A program made the translations under genes and the position numbers. Of a stretch of DNA of 64,000 bases, positions 33,865 to 45,805 are shown piece after piece (the stretch's first letter is position 1; each line of letters opens with the position of its first letter). The stretch comes from Myotis daubentonii (taxonomy: Eukaryota > Chordata > Mammalia > Chiroptera > Vespertilionidae). Under the pieces are notes generated by a model that was given only the letters and a program-made list of their open reading frames with translations, was not told the origin of the DNA and did no database searches. The DNA is taken from positions 40,327,796-40,391,795 of the forward strand of contig NC_081842.1 of the NCBI RefSeq assembly GCF_963259705.1, in the 5' to 3' direction.

Positions 33865-36461
33865 GTAAAAACTTTTTTTTTTTTTTTTACTAGTTCTAGT
33901 TTAGGTGCTCCAATACATTTTGCTTAATATTATTTAGTTAGTTTTTTACCTTGTTTTCCCTTTGAGGGCAGTAGATAGTTCTGAGGTATTCGTCTTAGTA
34001 ATAGTGATGGCACACTTTATGTTAATGACAATAAAAGCTGTGCAATTACAGCTGTGTAATGAAATAAAACATGTTTTTGTTACGTTGATGGTTCATTATC
34101 ATTTTTATTATTAAATAGATATGAAACTTGTTTTCCAAATATTTCCCCTGTACAGTTGTGTACATTTTCCAATAAAAGTCTAATAATGCTGGCTATACTA
34201 CTAGGAATCATTTTTGCTTACCTTCTGGGGAAAGTAAAAAGGAGAAATATTCTAACCACTGTGCCAAAATTGCATATAGCAAATATATACTAGCTTTTAA
34301 AATATACTTTATTGGCTCATTCAGCAGTTCTGAGTATTAATATCTCTGGAATTATTTTTTGAAATACAGCATTTCACTAAAGTGAGGGCTTTAAAAATTA
34401 GAATCTAATTAACATTTTTGTAAAATGTATTTTACTCTGAGGATGGGGCCTAACCCATATAGCAAGAGGCCAATGGATTGTGCTGGTCAGTAATTCTCTA
34501 ATCCTAAATTCTCACTTATTCTTCTTCAGCTTTGTGGAGTTTTCCAATTTTCTACATTTGGACTTGGATCTTAGCAGTGACCTGGTTATTTTTTTCCTTT
34601 ATTCTTTCCTTTCTCTTTACTTCTCTACTCCCCTATGCTCATTCTAACTGCCTTGAAAATACTGTCTTATAATCCCTAAAATAAAAGGCATTTAGGGAAA
34701 ATATGAATATATGAAAGCTTACAGTGTGCAGGTTACATATCCAAATTTCATGTCATGTTTGACTGAAGAATCATTTAATGTTGCCAGTTATGTTAAATTT
34801 GTACTATTTTTTATGTGTTGTAGAGTTGAAAGATTAATTTTCCCTTCCCTTTCATATCTTCATTTTTTAACTTTTAAAGTTAACCCTATATTGAAACATG
34901 AAAAACAAATTCCAATAAAGTAAAACTGTTTAGCATGTGAAGGGCTGAGAATTATGGACTTATTATATTCCTGAAAATACATTTAATACAAAAGAAAAAC
35001 AGTAATTAAATAGAAATTAAGTATATACTGAATGATTTCAGAGGTGTACAAATTAATAGTATAAATAATCACATTTGACTTTTTGGATGATGAGGATTAT
35101 AAGCCTCTGTGGGAAGTCACGTCAAATTATAGATGAGCGATCACTTTTTGGCAAAATGCTTTTGTTGAGAGTAGATAATAAATTTACCTGAGAGAGGTAG
35201 AGGAATATCATTGGTACTGAAGAAAGCTCTGCCAATTGTTCAGTAGATGGCACTCTTACCTCTGAATCTTTACAGACGGTGTAACATTCTATTTTTTTAA
35301 AATAACCATGGAACTTGGGCTTGAGAGAAATAAAGTCATTTGAATTTGGTTATAGATCTTGTCCACTTAATATCAGAAGGATTTTTTAAGGAGATAATAC
35401 ATATAAACTGTATAAGAAACATTTTCTCTAGAACATCCCTGAAGTTGGTATTTGTCTTATAATGGATGATGTCTTATAACTTTCATTGGCAGTATTTGTT
35501 TAATGGCACACAAAAGTATGTCTTAGGATGAATGGGTGGCATGTGGATTTGATAAAATGTACTCTAACTATTAAGTTTAGCATACACAATAATTGAAAAG
35601 GATGTGAATCATCTTCAGGGGTGATTTTAGAAAGGGGAAAATCTGATTAAAATTCTGTTAAAAACCAGTCTATTAATTTGTTGGAGTCATTAAAAATTGA
35701 ATCAGTTTTATGAGTTAATTTTAAAGCTTTTTTAAAAGTTTGTAAGTTCAGAAGTTCTTATACATTCCAAAGGTTTTCTTCACTATTCATGAAATGATAA
35801 ATAAGTGTTTGGGAGCTTCAAGGAGAAAGGAAGTTGGTAGGCTCCTTCACTTGTTAAACTTCACATTTTATTTCCTATACTTAGTCCTTTTAACTTTTGT
35901 ATCTGAAGAGCTCTTGTGTTTCGCTTTTATCATCAAATGACAGTGGCATTTAAATGTAGGGAACTTATAGTTTGGTATGGAATCACTCTTATTTGGGGAG
36001 TTTTAGTAAAGGAACTTCAAAATCATGCAGCAAGTTTACTCAACAGAAAATGGTTATGTTCATTGGTAGGTGTCTAGGAGCAGTTAAAGGTATGAGACAG
36101 AGCCGCACCCTTTACATTTATCATAGACCAAGTGAGAAGTAGATCCAAAAGGGATAAAAATAGAAAACAACATTTGGCAACAGTGCATGACAGTATAAAT
36201 TGCTTCTAAGAAAATAAGAGAAGAAGAGAGGTCTGTTTTCATTCAAATTGGTCTGAACCTAGAAATTGAATGGGGCTTTGAAAAAAATGTTTGGTTATAT
36301 GATAAAAGGAAAAGGTTGAAGAGACACACCCCAGAACTACCTAAGAATAGAAGTGGAAATGAGTGTGATAGTGATTGGGTTACATAAATCTAATGATGAT
36401 ATTGTAAGGCATAGATTATTTGCGGAATTTAAATTTTTAAAGGGTCATTATTAAAATAGGT
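33865..36461 (+). other. FXR1 intron 12, 5' part
   Basis: 2.6 kb of AT-rich intron without recognised transposons, starting with a T-rich tract next to the donor. Confidence 0.6.
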
Positions 36462-36690
36462 CAGTGATGGCGAACCTTTTGAACTTGGCGTGTCAGCATT
36501 TTGAAAAACTTAACGCTGGTGCCGTGTCACATACAGAAATTTTTTGATATTTGCAACCGTAGTAAAACAAAGACTTATATTTTTGATATTTATTTTATAT
36601 ATTTAAATGCCATTTAACAAAGAAAAATCAACCAAAAAAATGAGTTCGCGTGTCACCTCTGACATGTGTGTCATAGGTTCGCCATCACTG
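36462..36690 (+). mobile_element. Non-autonomous hAT element (CAGTGATGGCGAACCT family)
   Basis: 229 bp with 16-bp perfect terminal inverted repeats CAGTGATGGCGAACCT / AGGTTCGCCATCACTG and a perfect 8-bp target duplication AAATAGGT (36454-36461, 36691-36698). AT-rich interior without a transposase. Confidence 0.95.
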
Positions 36691-37373
36691 AAATAGGTCA
36701 TTTGAAAGTCAGAGATGATCTAAACTTTTAAAGTCAGGCTGAATTTTTGTCTCATGGATCTGTTGTTGATTTGAAGTTGTCTTTCCTTAGAATAACCCTC
36801 TTAAAATTTGTTCAGTAATTTCAAATACTGTATTCTAATTTAAGAAACTTGCTCATAAAACATAGCTATTTTATGTGCAGCCACTAAAAAATACACTTCC
36901 AGTTTATAAGAGACCATTAGTTATCAGAAACATCCTGATTTCAGAGATATTAAAATGTGAAAAAATGGTAAAATATACTACATAACTATTTTTCTAAATA
37001 TAATTGAAGTTGCTTTTAAATATTGGGTAGCAGTTATATTTACTATACTAATTTGATATTAAACCTAAAAATGGGCAATATTTTAAAAATATTTTCCCAT
37101 TTAGTGCATTTTTATATTTGTATATGTAATGTTTTATATGTTTTCTGTAATCTATTGGCTGTAAAACAATTCAGGTTTTAACTATCTGAAGAGTAGATAC
37201 TATATTATTAGTATAATATTAACATTTCTTTATTAAGAAATTTTGAAATCAGTGTTTTGATTTAGTGTTTTTGAAGCAGCCAAATAGCAGTTATTTAAAC
37301 AGTGATTTGCAGGAAACTTTTAATTTTTTTTCATTCCTATAAAAAATTGGCTTATGTTCTCTTCTTTCCCAAG

Positions 37374-37577
37374 GTACCAACTCTGAGCTGTCTAACCCCT
37401 CTGAAACAGAATCTGAGCGTAAAGACGAGCTGAGTGATTGGTCATTGGCAGGAGAAGACGATCGAGAGAGCCGACATCAACGTGACAGTAGGAGACGCCC
37501 AGGAGGAAGAGGCCGAAGTGTCTCAGGGGGTCGAGGTCGTGGTGGACCACGTGGTGGCAAATCCTCCATCAGTTCTG
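37374..37577 (+). CDS. FXR1: FXR1 exon 13 (204 nt), export motif and RGG box
   Basis: Acceptor ctttcccaag, donor tctg|gtagtc. Encodes [20 protein letters not shown] then [20 protein letters not shown], and [20 protein letters not shown] up to GGKSSISS, residues about 429-497. DELSDWSL matches the FMRP nuclear export region, and the RG/RGG cluster binds RNA and is an arginine-methylation target in this family. From memory, human has Asp where this has Glu in DDRESR. Confidence 0.97.
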
Positions 37578-39457
37578 GTAGTCTTTTATATACTATGTCA
37601 GCATTCTTTTTTTGTAAACATTGTGACTTTATACAAATTAGTTTATTTTCTGGGGCCACTGATTTTTGGAAGTTTGTCTTGGAATTCACTGAAGAAAATA
37701 ATACACCATAACAATGTAAGGAAAAGCCCTGTAGAGTGTTTTATCAGTGAAAGTTAACTAGAATATTTGGGCCAGAAAAATAGGTGCTTGTTTATCCCTT
37801 CAATTTTGAAGGGCTTATGTAATTAGAGTGTTTTTTCTCTCTAGAATTATTGAGTTTACATATTTGTTGGCCAGACAGACCCAGATAATTCATATGGTCA
37901 GAAAGATCTAAATTCCTTTGTGTACTTAATATTGAAAAGTAACTGAAAACCATTTTTTGCTACACTGTACTATGGGAACAGGAAAAAATTGTGTATTCAA
38001 CTTAAAATATATTTTTTATTATTTTACTGTTTGAGGAATTGAGTTGTAAAGAGAAGTGTTTAGAAGACTGAGATTTGAGGTGTGCAAGCAACATTTTACT
38101 CATGTGTTTTTGAAGATTTTAAATGCTATAACTTCAGTGGAGTTGTAGAGTTGTTAGAATGTTTTTGCTTAGCATAATAGGGCTGGGGGGAGAATTGTCA
38201 GGGATACTTGGACTAGATTATATCAGGGAAATAACCATAACGTATTGTAAACCACTTTAAGAAAACCACTCTTAATGTTATACAGTGCCCTATGAAAGTT
38301 TATATAGTATTTTAAATGTTATAAAACATATATAATTAAATATATACCAGATGGGCAGGAGGTATATATAGGACAGGAGGAAAATGTGCTTACGAGTTAG
38401 GAAAAACTGGAACAAGTCACAAAATTTAGGAACTTTTTAAAAGGTATTCTCTAGTTCCAGTGAAACTCTTTAATCCCTAAAATTTAGTTTATAGGTTTTC
38501 AGATAAATAGTTTTTATATTTTAGCACATTGTTCACTATTACCAAGGTTTATAATATAATATGCTGAATTATAAATAAATGTACTTAGTGTTTATGATTA
38601 ATGGATAAACTTAGTGTCTTTTGCAAAGATGCTAGCTTGCTAGCTGTTACCAATGGAAACTTAGAAATGAAAAGTCGTGATTAGGTGAATTTCTTCTATA
38701 ATTTGATTGGTGGAGGCAATAAATGCACATAGGTAAGATGGGTATTTTTTTCTTAAAACTTTTCTTTTCCCACCTTCACCCCACCTTATCCCACCTTCAC
38801 TTTTTGTTTCTAGAGATGGGAGTACTAGTTAACACTCATTTCCACATTGTGCTATAACCAGTTAGAATTTCAACTTTTGTAGTTGTTTCTTTCCTTTGTG
38901 TGTGTGTATAGACTTGTTTTGATTGCTTCAGTTTATAGTAACGGATTTCTGATAAGTCGTGGAGTGCAGGTGTTGAGTATTATTTGGAAATAGTCCATTA
39001 ATATTAGCAAAAAGAAGCAACAGTCACCTTTAGCTCAATAAAGGTGACAAAAGCTTTGTTCAAATTAATTCATATTAGCTAGATATTTAGTTCTCCTTAA
39101 TTTTATTTTTCTGACCTCTGGTCAGGTTTAGCTAGGAATGTGAATGTCAGAAGTAGCATGTATAATATGCTATATATATCCTAACATTTTCAAAACAAGT
39201 CAAAGTGAAACAGTAGGAAACTGAGGTGTCTGCTCATCTTTTGCTTTAATTTTTCATTGCCATTTCAAGTTTTTTCATCTTTACTACTTTCCAGGTAAAA
39301 TAGTGATAAAGAAAACATTTGAAGACAGAATATATTTTTATTGGGGCAAAATTCAAGTTTCTTAATTATTAATTAATACAGCTTAATATAGATGAAAACA
39401 TTCCTATTTACTGCAGCTCTCTTAAACAAATATTTCTTGCCTCTGACATGCATATAG
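37578..39457 (+). other. FXR1 intron 13
   Basis: AT-rich intron, no clear transposon or gene. Confidence 0.65.
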
Positions 39458-39658
39458 TGCTCAAAGATCCAGACAGCAATCCATACAGCTTACTTGATAA
39501 TACAGAATCAGATCAGACTGCAGACACTGATGCCAGCGAATCTCATCACAGTACTAACCGTCGTAGGCGGTCTCGTAGACGAAGGACTGATGAAGATGCT
39601 GTTCTGATGGATGGAATGACTGAATCTGATACAGCTTCAGTTAATGAAAATGGGCTAG
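39458..39658 (+). CDS. FXR1: FXR1 exon 14 (201 nt), acidic then Arg-rich
   Basis: Acceptor gcatatag, donor ctag|gtatgt. Encodes [34 protein letters not shown], the basic block [13 protein letters not shown] and [20 protein letters not shown], residues about 497-564. The Arg-rich block acts as a nuclear or nucleolar signal in longer isoforms. Confidence 0.97.
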
Positions 39659-42600
39659 GTATGTAAGCACTTAGGGAAAAGATATATATTGTATAATACT
39701 GTTAATGTATTATGCTTTTTTCACATAAACAAAAACCCCAAAATATACAATTTGAAAATTGGATTTTTTAGTGCTTGCTTCAAACAAAGAAAGCTTTGTA
39801 TCTGTCTTAAATATCCAGTTTTCAGATTTGTATAGTCAAATTATTTGAAACTGAGAGGGTTTATTAAAATGCCCTTTGATGCCATTGCATAACACAAATA
39901 TACAAACTGCAAGGCACTTAATACTTTTATTGTACCTAAACCAAAATTGGGCTTTCAGCTTACCTCTTTAAAAATTATTATAAATAACACTAATGAAAAT
40001 GGCATTAATTTGCAAAGGGCTAAACTGTCATTAACTTTGGTTAATAAATAAACTGTATTGGGGAGGAAAACTTTATCTCCCTGAATGATGGCATTTTAAA
40101 AATTAAGTCATAAAGTTTGTTTAAGAGTTAAAACCCTCTTAATTTCCAGATGATAATTCCATTTTGCAAATCTATTTGGAATGCTTAAAACTACCAAAGT
40201 TATTTTCCTGTCAGTAATTTATGTGTTTTTTCTTCCCTATTTAACTAAAAGTTTCTCTTTCCCTTTCCTTGAATCTTTGAAGGAACAAAGTTTTTGTCTT
40301 GTTTTGTTTTTATCAGAATAGTTCATGGTAAATTTTGCAATTACAGATGATAGTGAAAAAAAACCCCAGCGACGCAATCGTAGCCGCAGGCGTCGTTTCA
40401 GGGGTCAGGCAGAAGATAGACAGCCAGGTAACTTGAGTGGACCTGTTGACAACACCAGGTCATAAGCATGGAAAAAAAATGTCATGTGTCTGCTTTCTAA
40501 ATAAATTATACTTACATATACACATGTGTGCATATACATTCAAGATGTGCATTGCATAAATTGTTTACTCAACTAATAAGACTACCACTCTTAAGAAAAT
40601 GCATTCTTCCTTGACACCGTAAATGTTTAGTAACCTGTCTAATTGAACTAATATTACTCAAATTGTTTTCATGGAAATACTGTTGAGAAGGCCATTATTT
40701 TGTCCACTTGGCAGATTCTTTACACTTGAATTGGGGTCTGCCACTATGTTGTTAGATTGTGATTGAGGTTGATTGGCAAAACTGGAGAGCTTTTGCATGG
40801 TGCCTGCTTACTATCTGCATTTAGCACCTCATTTTTGTGGGAATTTTATAATACCCACATTTTTTTAAAAAAAGTATAAATAAGAAAAATACTTGAAAAT
40901 GTTTTTTTCCTAATAAGAGGAATGCATACTATGTTTTTGTTTATTGTAGTGTGATGTTTATCCCTACACCTACTAACTATTCAAATTAATAGTACTTACC
41001 TATTAGCTTTAGAATGTTAATTTTTAAGTAGTCATGTTTTTAGTAACTTCAAAGAAAACTTGTTGGTTGTGTCTATATTATTTTGAACATAATTCCATTT
41101 CCTGTGTAAGAGAATCACATGTATATTCACAAATAAACCCCCTTTAAGCTAATCAATTTTGCATTCTTTCCAGAGCAAATTCTTTCATGTGTTTTCCCCA
41201 ACTAAGGAATGTAAATTCCATTATCTTTAGAATTTTAAGTTAGGTATAGAGATATTTGGGAAAACCCATTAAAGGCTATTAGTTCCCATTCTGGAAAAAA
41301 AAACACTCATGCTTTAAAGATATTTGTAAAACTAAAAGGAATTAAATATTGTCAAATACAGCAAGTTTCCAGAAAATATTTGTTTTCCCCTCTCTTCTTT
41401 ACCTACTGTCTTTAGTGTTAGAGATACATTTTAGATCAAGAGATCGTATTTCATTTTCTTAAGCTGGCACAGCAGTGAATATAGTATCTGGCCATACTTT
41501 ATAAATAAGAAAGTTCAAGCTGGGCGCTTATTATAGGATAAATTACAATGTAATTTATTAACTAAATGGATGGTGATTTATTACTAAGTCAATGGACATA
41601 AAAGGAATAATGTAGTGGTTTTGTCAACGAAGAGGCAGAGATTTCTGCATGGTATTAATTGAAATTTGAGTAATTTGGAATTTTTAATAACTTTTGTTCC
41701 ATATCGCAATTTATTCCTATTTTACTCTGTTCTTTTGGAAATTGCTTTTCATCTTTAGAATTCTTTGCCTTCCCTAGCTTATTCCTGCCCTACTCCCTCC
41801 TCAATCCCCCCTAAAAAAACAAACCCAAAACTCTAAGATAGAACAAGCACACATTTTCTCATTGCCTCTGCAGCAGTTCTAGGAAGGCAGCCTCTATCTA
41901 AAAAATATCAACATTCTTTTAAATACAGTTATTTAATTTGTTCTATTTGCTTAAAATTTCCTGCTCTTAATGTAAATTAAACAGTGAATATTCTTTACTA
42001 AGAATGTGACAATACAGTGGTGTCCAGTTGATTAACTTGGACCTCTAACCTAAGAGGAAATTCTAGGGTCTAAATTATGTTGCACAAATTGCTTGTTTTT
42101 TTTCCTAGATATTTTAAATATGTATTCATCTGTATTGAACTTTTAAGTGGCTGGTATTTTAAAGACTGGCTATAGATAGAGGTTTTGTTTTTTTAATCAA
42201 CTGAATTTGTTTTGGTTTTACCTCCCCTTATGGGAAAGGAGGGGCACTGGTAAGTTTTTACCTTTCCAACTAAGTGCCTTTTAATTTAATTGGTAAACTA
42301 TATTAAAGTATATTATTCTATGTCTGTACATAATTGTCAGGGTTTCCAGGTAGATGAGTTCTTCAGGTATCACTGAGGACTGAATTATAGAAATATAATG
42401 GATTTAATTATTAAGGTGCTTCCCAAATTAGAATAATTCCTAGAATGGTTTTATCACCCGGTATGTAGACATAACAATGAAGTGGATTTGATAGTATCCC
42501 CCTCCCCAATTTTGGAAACCATTGTTAAATGTATTTATAATTCATTAACAGTGAATTTAAATGATTTTTAAAGCTCCAAAATAAGTACACTCAGTTTCTT

Positions 42601-43914
42601 CTCATTTGGAAGAAAAGAAGCAGTTTTAGATAAGAAACATCTTTAGTGATATTTCTAATAAATGATATGTATTATTTCTGAATTACATTGTTTTTTGAGC
42701 TTTTAAAAAATTCATCTAATACTTTCAGACAGTTCTTGGATCTTATAAAAGTATTAGTATGTCAGTTTATGATTAAGAAAAAATGAATTGTAAATAAATG
42801 CAGTTTTATATTACATCAAAATGATTTATTTTTATAAAATTTGAACCCGATGAACCAATTCTCCTCCTAACTAGTGACTAATTAGACATTTACTTGAATT
42901 TTCATTCTTTACATAATTAATTTGCTCCCATAATTTAAAATACACTATATTTCACATAATCAGGGATTTTTCTTCACCAGTTTCTGATAGACAATAATTC
43001 CTCCAAAGAAAGAGAATGATTCTTTTGTTATTTCTTCAAATAAGTGAATTCTAAGTTGCAAGCCTTCAGAGAGAGAGGATTGAGGCATAAAGTTGGACCA
43101 GCCCAGAGTACCTGTAGACAAGAGGTCAGTTGTGGCACTGGGTTGGCAGTAAGTAAGACATTAGGTTGGATTAATCTTTTCCCTAGATCACTACTGCCAT
43201 CCACCTACTTGCAAACACACATGCACACCTCAATCAGTCCCTTAAAAGATTGAAAGATTGGCTAAGTGAGGAGGGAGTGGTTAAAGTCACGGTGGCCTTT
43301 CTCTTACCATGATCAATGTTTACATTTTTAGGGTGGCTTTCTGTCATCTTTAGTTTGCTTGTAGTTTTTTATTGTCGATCACTCAGAATGGTTCTAGTGT
43401 GGAATGTTTAAAAGGAACCATAAAATACCACACTTGGATTTCTTGTGTTTCTTAAAAAATGACAGAGCTAATATTTGAGTAACTTTTTACATCTTTGCTG
43501 AAATTTTCAAATTGAAGTACACCACTCCATGATTTATACCAAACTTGCCCCATTTTTTCCCTCCAAATACTGTCTGGGCTTAGAATGCTGCCTTTCCTAT
43601 TCTTGGTTGTGGATTTCTGTATCAGACTTACGCCACAGCCGTAGACTCAACCAGAAGCAAATGGCTGGATTCCTGTGAAAGAGGACGTTAATCTAAGCTT
43701 CCTCGATCTCCAGCTTAAAACTTTTTATTGTTATTGCTAAGTTGCAGGCACATTTTTCAAGCTGTTTTTGGTTGGAGGAGTTACCCAGCTTAAGAAAAAT
43801 TTAAAATTGGGTAACCCACCATTAGTTTATTTTAAAAGTAAAATTACTCTTTATCCATACATAAACTTTAGACATATTTTTCAACACCTGTAATTTTTTT
43901 CTCATCTTCAACAG
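39659..43914 (+). other. FXR1 introns 14 and 15
   Basis: Introns around the 81-nt cassette (39659-40346 and 40428-43914). I see no lineage-specific transposon in either. Such depletion is expected around regulated cassette exons but is not proof of regulation. Confidence 0.6.
40347..40427 (+). CDS. FXR1: FXR1 exon 15 (81 nt), muscle-type cassette
   Basis: Acceptor caattacag, donor ccag|gtaact; 27 codons, in-frame cassette. Encodes DDSEKKPQRRNRSRRRRFRG then QAEDRQP, a second very basic stretch. This is the family's muscle-enriched cassette; skipping joins exon 14 to exon 16 without changing the frame. FXR2 has a similar constitutive sequence here. Confidence 0.95.
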
Positions 43915-44006
43915 TCACAGTTGCAGATTATATTTCTAGAGCTGAGTCTCAGAGCAGACAAAGAAACCTCCCAAGGGAAACTTTGGCTAAAAACAAGAAA
44001 GAAATG
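43915..44006 (+). CDS. FXR1: FXR1 exon 16 (92 nt), frame-determining cassette
   Basis: Acceptor cttcaacag, donor atg|gtaagg. Encodes [20 protein letters not shown] then [11 protein letters not shown]. Because 92 is not divisible by three, skipping it shifts exon 17 so that it reads GKRCD and stops at TGA 44749-44751. Inclusion gives the long C-terminus. Known FXR1 isoforms differ in this way. Confidence 0.96.
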
Positions 44007-44734
44007 GTAAGGAGAATTTAAAATGTAGGTTTTGTTGCTTTTTTTTTTTTTTTGTATGGTTTAGCTTTATTTTTACTTAACTTTCTGTATGATCGCTTGT
44101 TTCCTCCCAACTAAACAAATACTATTTTAGTTAAAGACTACTATTGAGTTTATTGTTGGCCCCAGGTAACTGAAGATAGAAATGCATGCTTGAGCCTGAA
44201 ATACTTTTCCGTTAGAACTCTAAATAGCATTTGTAAAGCTCAGTCTGCCCAAAGATATTGGGCATAAAGATTATTGCTTAATTTGGGGAGCAATAGGCTA
44301 CATACTTCTTCTCAGTGATGGATCTAGACCTTTAAGTTTCAATTCTTTTAATGCTTTAAAGGATTTATATGTAATTGAGTTTTTAAAAAGGTGAGTAAAG
44401 TAGGCGATTATTTGATTTACTTAGGGTATTAACTATATCTTTTACATGGTGAGCTTTCAACTGGTTAAAATAAAATTAGGTTCAAATTTTCAGTAATCAA
44501 GTACATACTATTCAGTAATCAGGTACCTCTAGGTACTCGAAACAAAGAATTGAAATACCCAGAGAGGTAGAGTATATTGGTATTTATTTTGAACTTTAAG
44601 AATATTTGAATTATTTGATCCATTGTATCAAACTAAAATTACTTAGTAGCTAATTATTGTTTATGTAGTTATTTTCCTCCTCAGCTATAGATTTTATTTA
44701 TAAAGAAGTTGAAAAAGTTGTCTCCCTTTGGCAG
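44007..44734 (+). other. FXR1 intron 16
   Basis: AT-rich intron, T-run just after the donor; no transposon. Confidence 0.65.
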
Positions 44735-44905
44735 GCAAAAGATGTGATTGAAGAGCATGGTCCTTCAGAAAAGGCAATAAATGGCCCAACTAGTGCTTCT
44801 GGCGATGAAATTTCTAAGCTACAGCGTACTCCAGGAGAAGAAAAGATTAATACCTTAAAAGAAGAAAACACTCAAGAAGCAGCAGTCCTGAATGGTGTTT
44901 CATAA
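44735..44905 (+). CDS. FXR1: FXR1 exon 17, last coding part
   Basis: Acceptor ctttggcag. Encodes [40 protein letters not shown] and [16 protein letters not shown], with TAA at 44903-44905. The C-terminal LNGVS is shared across the FXR family. From memory, human has SGDDISKL where this has SGDEISKL. An alternative TGA at 44749-44751 is used when exon 16 is skipped. Confidence 0.97.
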   Translation, partial: AKDVIEEHGPSEKAINGPTSASGDEISKLQRTPGEEKINTLKEENTQEAAVLNGVS

Positions 44906-45805
44906 ACTGAAGAAGTTCCTAGTTTACAGTTCTTTTACATTACATTTTACAATAGTGCTTGTACAGCTTGCCAAAGATAGAATATGGATCGCCAGTCTTT
45001 ACATCGCACTTTCAGTTCCTCCATTTGGAATTCAGAAAGGGGAGGGATCCTGAAGAAATCATATGTTAAACATACTTTGACACCTACTGTGTTATAAAAT
45101 ATATCATCAGATGTGCCTTGAGAATAGTATATGTAACATTAAAAAAAGTTGCTGGCTATAGGAAATGTTATTTTGTTTTCAAAATATGGCAGAGATGGGG
45201 GGAGGTTGGTGGGGTGGGATCCCTGACATAATACTCTTTATGAAAGCATTAGCTGCTTTTGTTACATTTTTAATAATATGCAACCACTTCTTCACCTGAG
45301 GAAAACTAGAGTTGAAATGCAGTCTAAAATATTTTGCACTGAATTGTAATTTCTTCATTAGTTTAGTCTGGAAACTGGTCTGTTTTGATGTGTTTTTAAA
45401 ATGCTGTATGTAGAGGAAAATCTGCAGACCACTGGAATACATTTGTTAAACTCTCAACTGCAGGGACACTGGGTGATATTGGCAGTGACTGTTCTATATT
45501 GAGGCTTTGTTTGGTTTATTTATTAAAGTGTACAGTATTTAAAAATCAAACATAGCTTTAGTTAAAACACTAAGCTGAATTAGTCATGTCCATTCAGACA
45601 TAACCTGAACTACTGAAAAGATCACTTTCCAGAAGGTTTATTCTGTATAAACTACATGTTAGTCCAGTAGAGTATCTTTTCCTTTTCGTAATTTTTTTTC
45701 TTTTTTCCCCCCCCTTTTTCTTTTCTTTTTTTTAAATTTTGGTTGTTTGATGTGCAATATGTTTTTGTATGCAGGTAGTAAATAAACTTTGATCTTCCAT
45801 TTGCT
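44906..45805 (+). other. FXR1: FXR1 3'UTR, proximal form
   Basis: About 900 nt from the stop codon to the first good poly(A) signal. AT-rich and free of recognisable transposons. It contains a long pyrimidine tract at 45688-45735. Transcription may continue further, because the next 4 kb is also almost repeat-free. Confidence 0.8.
45781..45786 (+). terminator. FXR1: FXR1 poly(A) signal AATAAA
   Basis: Canonical AATAAA followed by a T-rich stretch (tttgatcttccatttgctgattttt), as expected for cleavage near 45800-45810. Confidence 0.8.

Larger units (their letters stand above)
3488..45805 (+). other. FXR1: FXR1 gene, exons 2-17 with introns (exon 1 outside window)
   Basis: Cytoplasmic RNA-binding protein of the FMR1/FXR1/FXR2 family. 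It binds mRNA and ribosomes, forms homo- and hetero-oligomers with its paralogues, regulates translation and is essential in muscle. In the sequence, sixteen exons with AG/GT borders join in one open frame. They encode two N-terminal Tudor/Agenet domains (residues about 4-115), a KH0-like region, KH1 with GTHG (exon 8), KH2 with GKNG (exon 10), a charged helix (exons 11-12), a DELSDWSL export-type motif and RGG box (exon 13), and arginine-rich basic stretches (exons 14-15). With about 51 nt from the missing exon 1 the longest form is 677 residues; without the 87-nt and 81-nt optional segments it is 621, the usual human length. Exon lengths 53, 94, 72, 149, 94, 117, 171, 79 and 110 equal those I recall for FMR1. 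I see no frameshift or premature stop. Introns carry most of the window's transposons; none touches an exon. Confidence 0.98.
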
